Shown piece by piece: positions 1-7,734 of a stretch of DNA of 64,000 nucleotides; within the stretch, counting starts at the first letter, position 1, and each line of letters starts with the position of its first letter. The stretch spans positions 2,976,001-3,040,000 of the forward strand of contig CBDCCY010000004.1 of the NCBI GenBank assembly GCA_965215155.1, read 5' to 3'. Source of the stretch: JAGWAJ01 sp965215155. Its GTDB lineage: Bacteria > Acidobacteriota > Vicinamibacteria > Vicinamibacterales > UBA8438. The notes beneath the pieces were generated by a model. It saw nothing but the letters and a program-made list of their open reading frames with translations, was not told the origin of the DNA and did not search any database. Position numbers and translations under genes: made by a program.

Positions 1-312
1 GACATCTACTACCAGTTCAGCCGCATCAGCGGGTTGTTCATCACCGCGGACGACACGCTCTACGCGATCGACTCCGAGTCGACGGAGCGCAGCCACTACG
101 GCTGGAAGAACGGCGTCCGCATCGGTCACGCCGGCGAGGACCGGGTGACGGCCTTCATTCCGCCCCACGTCCCGGAGGAGGGCCGGGTCCTGCAGGGCCT
201 CGCCGGCGAGGGCATCGCGGTCGACGCCGACGGCAACGTCTTCGTCGCCGAGGGTCCGGCCTCGCGGCCGTTCGCGGGGGGCGGCGTCACCAAGTACGGC
301 AAGGGGATGTAG
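1..312 (+). CDS. NHL/beta-propeller repeat protein, C-terminal part (5' end outside window)
   Basis: Frame 1 is open from the first base to the TAG at 310-312, so only the last ~103 residues are visible and the true start lies to the left. The segment reads like the last blades of a secreted NHL-type six-bladed propeller: it has a typical blade phrase 'GEGIAVDADGNVFVAEG' and ends in a short 'VTKYGKG' strand, as in peptidyl-alpha-hydroxyglycine alpha-amidating lyase-like and NHL-repeat proteins common in Acidobacteriota. The enzymatic role cannot be judged from this fragment. Confidence 0.6.
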   Translation, partial: DIYYQFSRISGLFITADDTLYAIDSESTERSHYGWKNGVRIGHAGEDRVTAFIPPHVPEEGRVLQGLAGEGIAVDADGNVFVAEGPASRPFAGGGVTKYGKGM

Positions 313-401
313 GGCACGGTCGTCCCTGCCCCGCGTTTCGGGCGAGTGGCCCGGCCGGTCACGGGCCGGCCGGGCTCCCGCGTCGATGGGCGGGTCGTGA
401 C

Positions 402-968
402 ATGCGGAGCGAACCTCCCGTCGCCGCCGGCCAACCGGCGGCCGATTTCTGCCTGCCGGACACCGGGGGGCGCGTTCACCGGCTGGCGGACCACCGCGGC
501 ACCTGGCTGCTGCTCGTCTTCCACCGCCACCTGCGCTGACTTCCGTGCCGCCGCCACCTGCTGCAGTTGCAGCAGGCCGCACCCGCCCTGGCGGCGCTCG
601 ACGTGCGCGTCCTCGTCGTCACCTTCGAGCCGGTCGCGGCGGCGGCCGACTACGTTGCCGAGACCGATTGCCCCTGGCCGGTCGTCTGCGACGCGCAGCG
701 TGCGCTGTACGACGCATACGCGATGCGGCGGGTGAGGCTGCGCCACCTCGTCGGGCCGTCGACGTGGGCGGCCTACTGGCGCGAGCTCCGTCAGGGCGTC
801 CTTCCGCGCCGGCCGGCGGCCGACACGTTCCAGCAGGGCGGAGACGTCCTGATCGACCCTGCCGGCATCGCGCGGTTCGTGCATGTCGGCAGCGGTCCCG
901 GAGATCGTCCGACCGTCGAGCGCATCGTGCGCGCCCGCCGCGCGGCGTCCGGCGCGCGGCGGGGCTAG
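402..968 (+). CDS. Peroxiredoxin-like (AhpC/TSA-type) selenoprotein with in-frame UGA (Sec46)
   Basis: Reading from ATG 402 gives a 188-residue thioredoxin-fold protein interrupted only by TGA at 537-539. Around it the protein reads 'LLLVFHRHLR-U-LPC-RRHL', placing the UGA exactly at the first position of the CxxC redox motif of the AhpC-TSA_2/peroxiredoxin-like family. The rest is typical of that family: 'VRVLVVTFEP', 'CPWPVVCD', 'GGDVLIDPAGIARFVHVG'. An 8-bp hairpin with an AGTT loop lies 27 nt past the UGA and fits bacterial SECIS rules. The likely role is a thiol/selenol redox enzyme acting on peroxides or disulfides; the substrate is unknown. The ribosome-binding site is weak. The gene stands alone between an NHL-propeller gene and a convergent rhodanese. 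The alternative is a nonsense mutation, but position and hairpin together favour recoding. No selA/B/C/D is visible in the window. Confidence 0.78.
557..576 (+). promoter_or_regulatory. Candidate bacterial SECIS hairpin
   Basis: A perfect 8-bp stem (557-564 CCTGCTGC with 569-576 GCAGCAGG) closes the 4-nt loop AGTT (565-568). The loop begins 25 nt after the UGA (537-539) and has a G at its second position. Published bSECIS rules ask for a small apical loop with a G in its first two bases, 16-37 nt from the UGA, and this hairpin meets both. Its role would be to bind SelB and direct Sec insertion at codon 46. Confidence 0.7.
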
Positions 969-1033
969 GAGGCGAGCCTCCACCGAACTCGTCAGGCGTG
1001 TTCTCGCGTCCGGCGAGGTTCCCGACGCGCTCG

Positions 1034-1609
1034 TCAGGGGCGCGCGGCGTGCAGCTCCGGCCGGAGCAGCGCGCCCCACTGCCGGTCGAAAGGGTGGACC
1101 TCCGCGACGCGGGTCCGGCCGCGGTACACGGGACGCCCTTCGTTGGCCCACGCGAACAGGGAGCCTTGCAGGTTGTGCACGTCCGCGATGCCGCGCTCCC
1201 GGAGTCGAGCCGCCAGCGCGGACGAGCGGACGCCCACCGAGCAGTAGGCGACGACCACGGCATCCCGCGGCGACTCGCGGACGATGCGGAGCGCCGCTTC
1301 GACCGACGGTGCGTGGTGCGCGGCCGGCAGGTGAGAGACGGCGTACTCCGCGGACTCCCGCGCGTCGAGCAGCACGACCGGTCGCCGGCCCGCGTCGAGC
1401 ATCTCCGCCAGGCGGGCGGTCGCCATCTGCGGCACGCCCGGATGGCTGTCGGCGATCAGGCGGTCGACGTCGGCCCAGGTAGGCGCCGGGGCAGGAACGC
1501 ACGCGGCCGGGGCGGAGAGCCACATCGCGAGCCCGACCGCCGCGGCGGCGGAGAGCGGGCCCCGGGCGCGACCTGACGCGCGCGATGGGAATATCCGCCG
1601 GCGGGGCAC
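1034..1609 (-). CDS. Secreted rhodanese-domain protein
   Basis: A single rhodanese (sulfurtransferase) domain follows an N-terminal hydrophobic signal stretch (LSAAAAVGLAMWLSAPAAC). The GTG at 1609, preceded by an AGG-containing stretch, gives 191 residues; an internal ATG after the signal core is less likely. The active-site loop is 'YCSVGVRSS', with the catalytic Cys, and the domain shows 'VVLLDARESAEY', 'VSHLPAAHH' and 'NLQGSLFAWANEG'. Proteins of this type move sulfane sulfur or act as redox sulfur carriers, here probably outside the cytoplasm. It converges on the selenoprotein gene with about 65 bp between them and lies just downstream of the bactofilin gene on the same strand. Confidence 0.8.
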   Translation of the reverse strand: MPRRRIFPSRASGRARGPLSAAAAVGLAMWLSAPAACVPAPAPTWADVDRLIADSHPGVPQMATARLAEMLDAGRRPVVLLDARESAEYAVSHLPAAHHAPSVEAALRIVRESPRDAVVVAYCSVGVRSSALAARLRERGIADVHNLQGSLFAWANEGRPVYRGRTRVAEVHPFDRQWGALLRPELHAARP

Positions 1610-1637
1610 GCCTGCCTCGCGGGTTCCGCGCGGGCTC

Positions 1638-2072
1638 CTAGGCCCTGCGCCGGTGCATGCGATGCCGGCTGACCGCGAGCGCTGCCTCCGCGCGGTTCGG
1701 GTCGACGAAGCCCTTGAAGTACGCGCCCTCGTCGATGGCCACGGCCGGCGACGCGATGCGGCCCTCGACCGACCCGCTGGGTCGGATCTCCACCAGTTCG
1801 GAGGCCGAGAAGGCGCCCGTCGCATGGCCCAGTACGGTCACGGTGCGGGCGACGATGTCGGCCGTGACGGTCGCATCGTGGCTGATGGCGACGCCGTGCT
1901 CCAGCACCGTCAGCTTGCCGTCGAAGCGGCCCTCGATGATCAGGTGCTCGGAGGCCGTGACCTCGCCCTTGATGCTGAGGGTCCGTCCGAAGCGGGTGAC
2001 GTCCTCGGAATCTCCTCCCGGGACGGTCGCGGGTTCGTCGTCAGTGGGCTGAATGGGCCGGAGCTTGGCCAC
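1638..2072 (-). CDS. Bactofilin family cytoskeletal protein
   Basis: This 144-residue protein has the bactofilin (polymer-forming cytoskeletal) right-handed beta-helix core: 'FGRTLSIKGEVTASEHLIIEGRFDGKL', 'DATVTADIVARTVTVLGHATG', 'VEIRPSGSVEGRIASPAVAIDEGAYFKG'. A short Pro/Asp-rich tail precedes the core. I chose GTG 2072 because GGAGGGACGAC sits directly in front; an upstream TTG at 2108 also keeps the frame but has no good ribosome site. Bactofilins form nucleotide-independent filaments involved in cell shape, stalk or cell-wall enzyme localisation. The gene follows tRNA-Gly on the same strand and precedes the rhodanese. Confidence 0.85.
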   Translation of the reverse strand: MAKLRPIQPTDDEPATVPGGDSEDVTRFGRTLSIKGEVTASEHLIIEGRFDGKLTVLEHGVAISHDATVTADIVARTVTVLGHATGAFSASELVEIRPSGSVEGRIASPAVAIDEGAYFKGFVDPNRAEAALAVSRHRMHRRRA

Positions 2073-2117
2073 GTCGTCCCTCCGCCCGCCGGTCGGTCGT
2101 GGCGGCAATGTACGAAG

Positions 2118-2192
<75 letters not shown>

Positions 2193-2255
2193 TCTGAGAC
2201 TCGGCGGCACCCCCAGTCTACCGGCCGGGGCCCGCGTTGCCAACCGGCGCCCGCG

Positions 2256-3623
2256 TCAGGCGCCGCCTCGGATGACGGCGAGCACCTCGTCGCGCTTCCC
2301 CGCCATGAGCGCCGGGCTCGCCGCCTCGAGGTTGAGGCGGATGAGCGGCTCGGTGTTCGACGGCCGGACGTTGAAGTGCCACGCGTCGTGCTCGACGGAG
2401 ACGCCGTCCATCCGATGTACGCGGCCGTCGCCGTAGCGCGCCGCCAGCCGCTCGATCGTATCCCGCACGGCATCCATGTCGGCCATCGCGGTGTTGATCT
2501 CGCCGGAGAGGAAATACCGCTCGCGCAGCGGCGCCAGAAGCCCGCTGAGAGTCTCCCCGCGGACCGACATCAGCTCGAGGAGCAGCAGGGCCGGTATGAA
2601 GCCGTTGTCCGCGAAGTAGTTCTCTCGGAAGTAGTAGTGGCCGGTCACCTCGCCCCCGAACACGGCGTTCTCCTCCCGCATCCGCTTCTTGAAGAACGCG
2701 TGCCCCACCCGGTTCATGAGCGCCGTGCCGCCGTGCGCCCGCACGACGTCCTCGACGGCATGGCTGGCCCGGACGTCGTAGATGACCGTCGACCCGGGCT
2801 GCCTCCGGAGGAACGCCTCCGCGAGCAGCGCCGTGACGAAGTCGCCGGGCACGAACTCGCCTTCGCCATCGATGAAGAAGCAGCGGTCGGCGTCCCCGTC
2901 CCACGCAATCGCCCCGTCGGCCCCGTCGGCCCGGACGCGCTCCACGATGTGCCGCCGGTTCTCCTCGAGGAGCGGATTCGCCTCGTGGTGCGGAAACGAG
3001 CCGTCGACCTCGAAGTAGAGCCGCGTGGTCCGGCACGGCAGGCGGTCGAACAGCCGCGGCGCGACGAGTCCCGCCATGCCGCTGCCGGCGTCCAGCACCA
3101 GCGAGTAGGGCCGGACCGCGGCAGGGTCGATGAAGCCCAGCACGTGCTCGATGTAGGCGTCGAGAATGTCGGCCGCCCGCAGGCGGCCGCGCGCCGCGGG
3201 CGGAGGGGGAATGCGGTCTCCGACGACCATGTCGCGGATCTCCGCGATGCCCGCGTCGCCGCTCAGCGGGAGGGCCTGCCGGCGCACGAGCTTCATGCCG
3301 TTGTACTGCTTGGGGTTATGCGACGCCGTGATCTCGGCGCCGCCGTCGAGCCCGTCGCGGGCGACGCCGTAGTAGAGCATGTCGGTGCCGGCGAGGCCAT
3401 AGTCGACGACGTCGGCGCCCTGGGTGCGCGCACCGTCGATGAAGGCCGCGGCCAGTTCGGGCGACGACAGGCGCATGTCCCGGCCGACCGCGATGCGGCT
3501 CGCGCCGAGGAAGGCGACGAAGGCCCGGCCGATCCGTGCGGCGATGTCCGCCGTGATCTGGTCGGGATGGATACCGCGGATGTCGTAGGCCTTGAAGATG
3601 CCGGGGTCCGGGGTGCGTGTCAT
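2256..3623 (-). CDS. Phosphomannomutase/phosphoglucomutase
   Basis: This is a full-length (455 aa) alpha-D-phosphohexomutase. It interconverts mannose-6-P/mannose-1-P or glucose-6-P/glucose-1-P in the cytoplasm, feeding nucleotide-sugar synthesis. The start 'GIFKAYDIRG' is the family N-terminus. The phosphoserine loop 'TASHNPKQYNG' lies near residue 98-101, the Mg-binding 'DGDADR' near 241-246, and the C-terminal phosphate-binding 'RPSNTEPLIRL' near the end. It lies 36 bp downstream of a nucleotidyltransferase on the same strand, so the two probably form a pair making an NDP-hexose for polysaccharide or O-antigen. Sequence alone does not separate manB/algC from pgm. Confidence 0.92.
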   Translation of the reverse strand: MTRTPDPGIFKAYDIRGIHPDQITADIAARIGRAFVAFLGASRIAVGRDMRLSSPELAAAFIDGARTQGADVVDYGLAGTDMLYYGVARDGLDGGAEITASHNPKQYNGMKLVRRQALPLSGDAGIAEIRDMVVGDRIPPPPAARGRLRAADILDAYIEHVLGFIDPAAVRPYSLVLDAGSGMAGLVAPRLFDRLPCRTTRLYFEVDGSFPHHEANPLLEENRRHIVERVRADGADGAIAWDGDADRCFFIDGEGEFVPGDFVTALLAEAFLRRQPGSTVIYDVRASHAVEDVVRAHGGTALMNRVGHAFFKKRMREENAVFGGEVTGHYYFRENYFADNGFIPALLLLELMSVRGETLSGLLAPLRERYFLSGEINTAMADMDAVRDTIERLAARYGDGRVHRMDGVSVEHDAWHFNVRPSNTEPLIRLNLEAASPALMAGKRDEVLAVIRGGA

Positions 3624-3659
3624 GGGTGGCGCCGGTCTCCAGCCGGACTGCCGGCCGCT

Positions 3660-4721
3660 CTAGCCGGCGCGCGTGTAGGGGGTGACGTGGGAATCGTCCC
3701 CCAGGACGACGGACGGGCCGAGCTCGGCATGGGCGCCGATCCGGCAGCGGTGGCCGACGATCGCGTCCCGCACGACGGCGCCGTCGCCGACGACGGTCTC
3801 CGGCCAGAGGATCGCGCCGACGATGACGGCGTCCGCCCCGACCACGACCGAGCGGCCGACGACGCTGCCGGCCCCGATCCGCGCGCCGCGGCGGACCGTG
3901 GCGCCGGGGGCGACGAAGCAGGGGCTCTCGAGCGTGGCTCCGGCCTCTATCGCGGCGCCGTCGGCCACCACCCGGTCGCCGGGGGCGGTGCCCGCGAAGG
4001 GCGGAGCCGAACAGCGCCCCTCCAGGATGTCCCGGTGGGCCTGCCGGTAGCTGACCGGCGTACCGATGTCCCGCCAGTAGCCGCGCTCGATGTGGGCGAC
4101 GAACGTCTCACCCCGCTCGACGAGGGACGGGAAGTAGCTGCGCTCGATGGAGTACTTCGCGTCGGGCGGAATGCGATCGAAGGTCTCGGGCTCGAGCACG
4201 TAGATGCCGGCGTTGATCGTGTTGCAGCGGATCTCTTCCGGATCGGGCTTCTCCACGAAGCGGACGACGCTGCCCTCGGGAGCGGTCTCGACCACCCCGT
4301 AGCGGGCCGGGTCGTCGACCGGGGCGAGGACGATCGTGGCCCGTGCGCGCCGGTCGCGGTGCAGCTCCACCAGCGCCGCGAGATCGATGCCCGTGAGCAC
4401 GTCGCCGTTGAAGACGACGGTCGTCCCGTCGAGGTGCGGCTCGGAGTACTTGATCGCTCCGCCGGTCCCGCGCGGGTCGGGCTCGACGACGTAGCGGATC
4501 CGCAGGCCGGCGCCCTCGCCGTTGCCGACCTCCTCGCGAATGCGGTCCGGCTGGTAGTTGAGGCTCAGGATCACCTCGTCGATCTCGGGCAGGCGCCTCA
4601 GGACGTCGATCTGGTGGTACAGGAACGGCCGATCGAAGATCGGCACGATCGGCTTCGGGGTGTTGACCGTCAGCGGGCGGAGGCGCGTACCGAACCCGCC
4701 CGCGAGAAGGACCGCCTTCAT
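3660..4721 (-). CDS. NDP-sugar pyrophosphorylase (mannose-1-phosphate guanylyltransferase-like) with hexapeptide C-terminus
   Basis: This 353-residue protein has an N-terminal nucleotidyltransferase fold with the signature 'LLAGGFGTRLRPLTVNTPKP' and 'VFNGDVLTG'. It ends in a left-handed beta-helix of hexapeptide repeats from about residue 250 to 340 ('FVAPGATVRRGARIGAGSVV'). It is expected to make GDP-mannose or a related NDP-hexose from sugar-1-phosphate and NTP. It is encoded just upstream of the phosphohexomutase, which supplies that substrate. The start ATG 4721 follows a short spacer and is divergent from pgsA. The exact sugar specificity cannot be read from the sequence. Confidence 0.88.
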   Translation of the reverse strand: MKAVLLAGGFGTRLRPLTVNTPKPIVPIFDRPFLYHQIDVLRRLPEIDEVILSLNYQPDRIREEVGNGEGAGLRIRYVVEPDPRGTGGAIKYSEPHLDGTTVVFNGDVLTGIDLAALVELHRDRRARATIVLAPVDDPARYGVVETAPEGSVVRFVEKPDPEEIRCNTINAGIYVLEPETFDRIPPDAKYSIERSYFPSLVERGETFVAHIERGYWRDIGTPVSYRQAHRDILEGRCSAPPFAGTAPGDRVVADGAAIEAGATLESPCFVAPGATVRRGARIGAGSVVGRSVVVGADAVIVGAILWPETVVGDGAVVRDAIVGHRCRIGAHAELGPSVVLGDDSHVTPYTRAG

Positions 4722-4810
4722 GCCCCGCGATCATAGCGCGGGGCCTTGGGGGCGCGGGTGCGAAGCGCTACAATGGAGGACGCAGCCGGGCACCCCGCCG
4801 GGAGCTCCCC

Positions 4811-5467
4811 ATGAACCTGCCCAACACGCTGACCCTGGGGCGCATCTTTCTCGTTCCCCTGCTGGTCGTCGTACTGCTGACCAAGTTCGAGGCCGAGCTC
4901 GTCTTCGGTGTGCCCAAGGAGGTACTCGGAGCCGCCATCTTCGGCCTCGCCGCCGTCACCGACTGGCTGGACGGCTATCTGGCCCGCCGGCGCAACGAGA
5001 TCACGCAGTTCGGCCAGATGATGGACCCGCTCGCGGACAAGCTGCTCATCACGGCGGCGCTCGTCTCGCTCGTGCAGATGGGCCGGGCGGAGACGTGGAT
5101 GGTGGCCATCATTCTCGGCCGGGAGCTCGCGGTCACGGTGCTCCGGAGCCTCGCCCACAGCCGCGGCGTCACGATGCCGGCGTCGAGCCTCGGCAAGCTC
5201 AAGATGGTGCTGCAAGTGGTCGCGGTCCTGCTGCTGATTCTGGGCAGCCGGGTCTGGCTGTTCGACGTGCTCGGGCAGGTGGCGCTCTGGTTGGTCCTGG
5301 TGACGGCGGTCACCTCCGCGGTGCGCTACTACCGCCGCTTTCGCATCCTGGCGGAGCCGAACGTGGCCGACTTCGAGAGCGCGCGCCATCGCCGCGCCCG
5401 TGACGACCGCGGGGGGCGGCGCAAGGACGAGGGCGCCCGCGTCGGGCACGGCGCCGCCACCGGCTGA
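4811..5467 (+). CDS. pgsA: CDP-diacylglycerol--glycerol-3-phosphate 3-phosphatidyltransferase
   Basis: A 218-residue inner-membrane CDP-alcohol phosphatidyltransferase that makes phosphatidylglycerol-phosphate, the committed step to PG and cardiolipin. It opens with the PgsA N-terminus 'MNLPNTLTLGRIFLVPLLVV'. The catalytic signature DGxxARxxxxxxxxGxxxDxxxD is intact in 'DWLDGYLARRRN...FGQMMDPLADK' (residues ~56-80), followed by several membrane helices. Residues after ~188 form a charged tail (RHRRARDDRGG) that is longer than usual. The gene is divergent from the nucleotidyltransferase. Confidence 0.93.
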   Translation: MNLPNTLTLGRIFLVPLLVVVLLTKFEAELVFGVPKEVLGAAIFGLAAVTDWLDGYLARRRNEITQFGQMMDPLADKLLITAALVSLVQMGRAETWMVAIILGRELAVTVLRSLAHSRGVTMPASSLGKLKMVLQVVAVLLLILGSRVWLFDVLGQVALWLVLVTAVTSAVRYYRRFRILAEPNVADFESARHRRARDDRGGRRKDEGARVGHGAATG

Positions 5468-5536
5468 CGGCAAGCCGCCTGCGCCGCAAGTCCGGTCCCC
5501 GCGCGACGGTCACGTCGCGCCCGGTCCTCGCCGGTC

Positions 5537-6712
5537 CTACCCGAAGAGCTCGCGTTGCGCCCGCGGCCAGAAAGCCACGCCGATCAGGGCGTTGAACAGG
5601 ATGAAGAAGTTGTGCTGGACGAAGCCGAAGGCAGCCATCTGGCCTTCGTTCTCGGGGAAGAGGATGACCCAGAAGGTGATGGCGGCGGCGCGCATCGGGG
5701 TGGGCACGGCAGCGGCGAAGAAGACGACCGGCAGGTAGCCGAGGAGCGACAGGAACGACGCCTCGACGCCGAACATCCTGAGCGCGACGGTGTAGACGAC
5801 CACCGCGGCGAGGAGGGCCGGAGAGCGCAGCAGCACGAACAGGACGTAGTGCCGCGGCGCGGCCTGCCGAAACGCGTGGAAGATCCGCTTGTCCCGCAAG
5901 CGGAGTCCCGGGGCGAGCGACCCGCGGAAGTAGAGCAGCCACGCGACGAGGACGGGCACGGAGCCTGCCGCGATCCAGGGCACGAGGCCGAAGGCGGGCG
6001 GCAGCGACGCGCCGCTGAACGCGAAGCCGACCGTCGCCCACAGCAGCAGGTAGTAGACCTCGCAGAACATCACGAAGAGCATCACCGAACCCACCTCCCA
6101 CCCCGGGACCCGGTCCCGCCGGTGCAGGTAGTAGGCCATGGCGCCCTTGCCGATCTGCTCGTTGAAGATCGAGATGATGTAGGCGCTCGCCCGAATGGGG
6201 AGGATGTCCCGGTAGCGGATGGGCTTGATGAACCAGGTGAGCGCCCGGCTCACGACCAGCGTGTCGATCAGGAAGTAGAGCCCCGAGTAGGCGACCATCA
6301 GTCCGATCCACGGCACCCATTGGACGTCGCGGAAGACCTGCGCCATGTAGTCGGCCAGTGACAGCCCTTCTCGCTCCGCCGCCCCGGTCAGGCGGAAGGC
6401 GAGGTACGCGAAGCACGCGATCCCGATGACGAGGAAGACTGCGCGTCCCGCCCGGCTGCGCCCCGCGGGCGCGGTCGCTGCCGCGTCCGGCTCCGTCGCG
6501 TTCGGCGCAGCAGGCCCTGCCGGCGCGGTCGGTCTTGCCGGCCTCCCGTCCGTCCGGGAATCCCATGCGCCGGCGGCCGCCGCCGGACCTGCCGTCGCGG
6601 TCGGTCTGGCCCGCGCCGCCGCATTCCCCGGTGACGGCTCGGTGGAACGCTCGCTCTCGGTGGAGGTGGGGGGCCTGGCGGGCCGCCCGGTCCGGTTGTC
6701 GGATGCGCTCAT
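5537..6712 (-). CDS. Lysylphosphatidylglycerol synthase transmembrane (YbhN/UPF0104)-like membrane protein
   Basis: From ATG 6712 this is a 391-residue protein. An Ala/Pro/Thr-rich, probably disordered N-terminal stretch (~85 aa) is followed by eight or so membrane helices. Typical features of the LPG-synthase TM/UPF0104 family are visible, including 'SAYIISIFNEQIGKGAMAYYLHRR' and 'LGYLPVVFFAAAVPTPMRAAAI'. These proteins move or flip lipids, and no catalytic soluble domain is present. The low-complexity N-terminus is unusual. The gene lies 14 bp downstream of the epimerase-like gene on the same strand, suggesting cotranscription. Confidence 0.7.
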   Translation of the reverse strand: MSASDNRTGRPARPPTSTESERSTEPSPGNAAARARPTATAGPAAAAGAWDSRTDGRPARPTAPAGPAAPNATEPDAAATAPAGRSRAGRAVFLVIGIACFAYLAFRLTGAAEREGLSLADYMAQVFRDVQWVPWIGLMVAYSGLYFLIDTLVVSRALTWFIKPIRYRDILPIRASAYIISIFNEQIGKGAMAYYLHRRDRVPGWEVGSVMLFVMFCEVYYLLLWATVGFAFSGASLPPAFGLVPWIAAGSVPVLVAWLLYFRGSLAPGLRLRDKRIFHAFRQAAPRHYVLFVLLRSPALLAAVVVYTVALRMFGVEASFLSLLGYLPVVFFAAAVPTPMRAAAITFWVILFPENEGQMAAFGFVQHNFFILFNALIGVAFWPRAQRELFG

Positions 6713-6726
6713 CGGGGGCTGCACTC

Positions 6727-7641
6727 TCACTGCGGCGTCGTCCCGCACAGCTTCGCCAGCGTGTCGGCCAACGGCGTGAGGCGGATTCCCAGGTCGCCGT
6801 CGGCGTTCTGTCCCACTGCCTCATCCGAGGTGATGACGTCGATGACGTCCGGCGTCATGCCACCCGTGCGGAACAGCCCCGCGAAGCCCGCACCCAGCTT
6901 CGCCAGCCGAATCGGCGTCGAGTGAACGTCGATCGTCCGTCCCAGCAGTTGCGCGGTCCGTTCCAGCAACTCGCGGTAGCGGAGCGGCTCCGGACCGACC
7001 AGCTCGTGCGTGTGCACGCCCGCAGCCGGCCGCGCGCAGCACCCCAGCACGCCGTCGCACAGGTCGTCGACGTCGAGCGGGCGCAACGTGTGCGCCCCGC
7101 CGCCCGGGAGGCGGACCGAGCGCTGCGCGGTCGTGCGGCGGAGGGCGCGCCCTCCGGCCGTGCCGGGGCCGAGGAGCAGCGGAGTCCGGATGATGGCGGC
7201 ATCGAGACCGGAGACCGCGAGCAGTTGCTCGGCCTCCCCCTTGGAGCGGAAGTAGCCGTTCGTCGAGCGGGGGTCGGCGCCGAGGGAGCTGACGAAGACG
7301 ACGTGGCGGACGCTCGCCGCCCGCGCCGCCGCGACCAGGGCGCGGGTGGCCTCGACGTTGGCCGTCCGGTAGCGGGTGGCCCGGCTCTCGAAGAGGATCC
7401 CCGCGAGATGCACGACGGAGCAGGCGCCGGAGAGCGCGGCCGCCAGGCGCTCGGGCTCGTCGTAGCGGACGGCCTCCACCGTGATGCGCGGCGAGACGGG
7501 CAGGCCCTCTCGCGCCTCCGGGCGCCGCACGAGAGCGACGGCGGCCAGCGAGTCCTGGCCGGCCACCCGCGCCAGCAGCGCTCGGCCGACGGCGCTGTTG
7601 GCGCCGGTGATGGCGACCGTAGCGACGGCTCCGCTACTCAC
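6727..7641 (-). CDS. NAD(P)-binding SDR/NmrA-like epimerase family protein
   Basis: The 304-residue protein starts with a Rossmann nucleotide-binding motif 'VAITGANSAVGRALLARVAG' and contains 'VVHLAGILFESRATRYRTANVEATRALV' and 'HVVFVSSLGADP', as in atypical SDRs of the NmrA/NDUFA9-like group. The extended-SDR YxxxK is replaced by 'NGYFRSKGEAEQLL', which keeps Y and K. It may act on a quinone or sugar-nucleotide substrate or serve as a redox sensor; the substrate is not evident. It lies directly upstream of the YbhN-like membrane gene. Confidence 0.8.
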   Translation of the reverse strand: MSSGAVATVAITGANSAVGRALLARVAGQDSLAAVALVRRPEAREGLPVSPRITVEAVRYDEPERLAAALSGACSVVHLAGILFESRATRYRTANVEATRALVAAARAASVRHVVFVSSLGADPRSTNGYFRSKGEAEQLLAVSGLDAAIIRTPLLLGPGTAGGRALRRTTAQRSVRLPGGGAHTLRPLDVDDLCDGVLGCCARPAAGVHTHELVGPEPLRYRELLERTAQLLGRTIDVHSTPIRLAKLGAGFAGLFRTGGMTPDVIDVITSDEAVGQNADGDLGIRLTPLADTLAKLCGTTPQ

Positions 7642-7734
7642 ACGCCACGCTCATCGCTCCGCCCCCGCGAGCCGCGCGCTCTGCTCACTCCCCTGGCTCT
7701 CTCTCGCGTCGCGTGGCGCCGCCGCCCCGCTCCG

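Noticed and set aside
346..735. 129-codon frame starting at 346 as the real gene instead of a Sec-containing one
   Set aside because: Its product has no thioredoxin-fold features, while the frame from ATG 402 matches the family on both sides of the UGA.
126..1523. Long minus-strand open frame over the selenoprotein gene
   Set aside because: Its translation is Arg/Gly/Pro-rich with no family motif; it is a GC-bias shadow of the selenoprotein and rhodanese genes.
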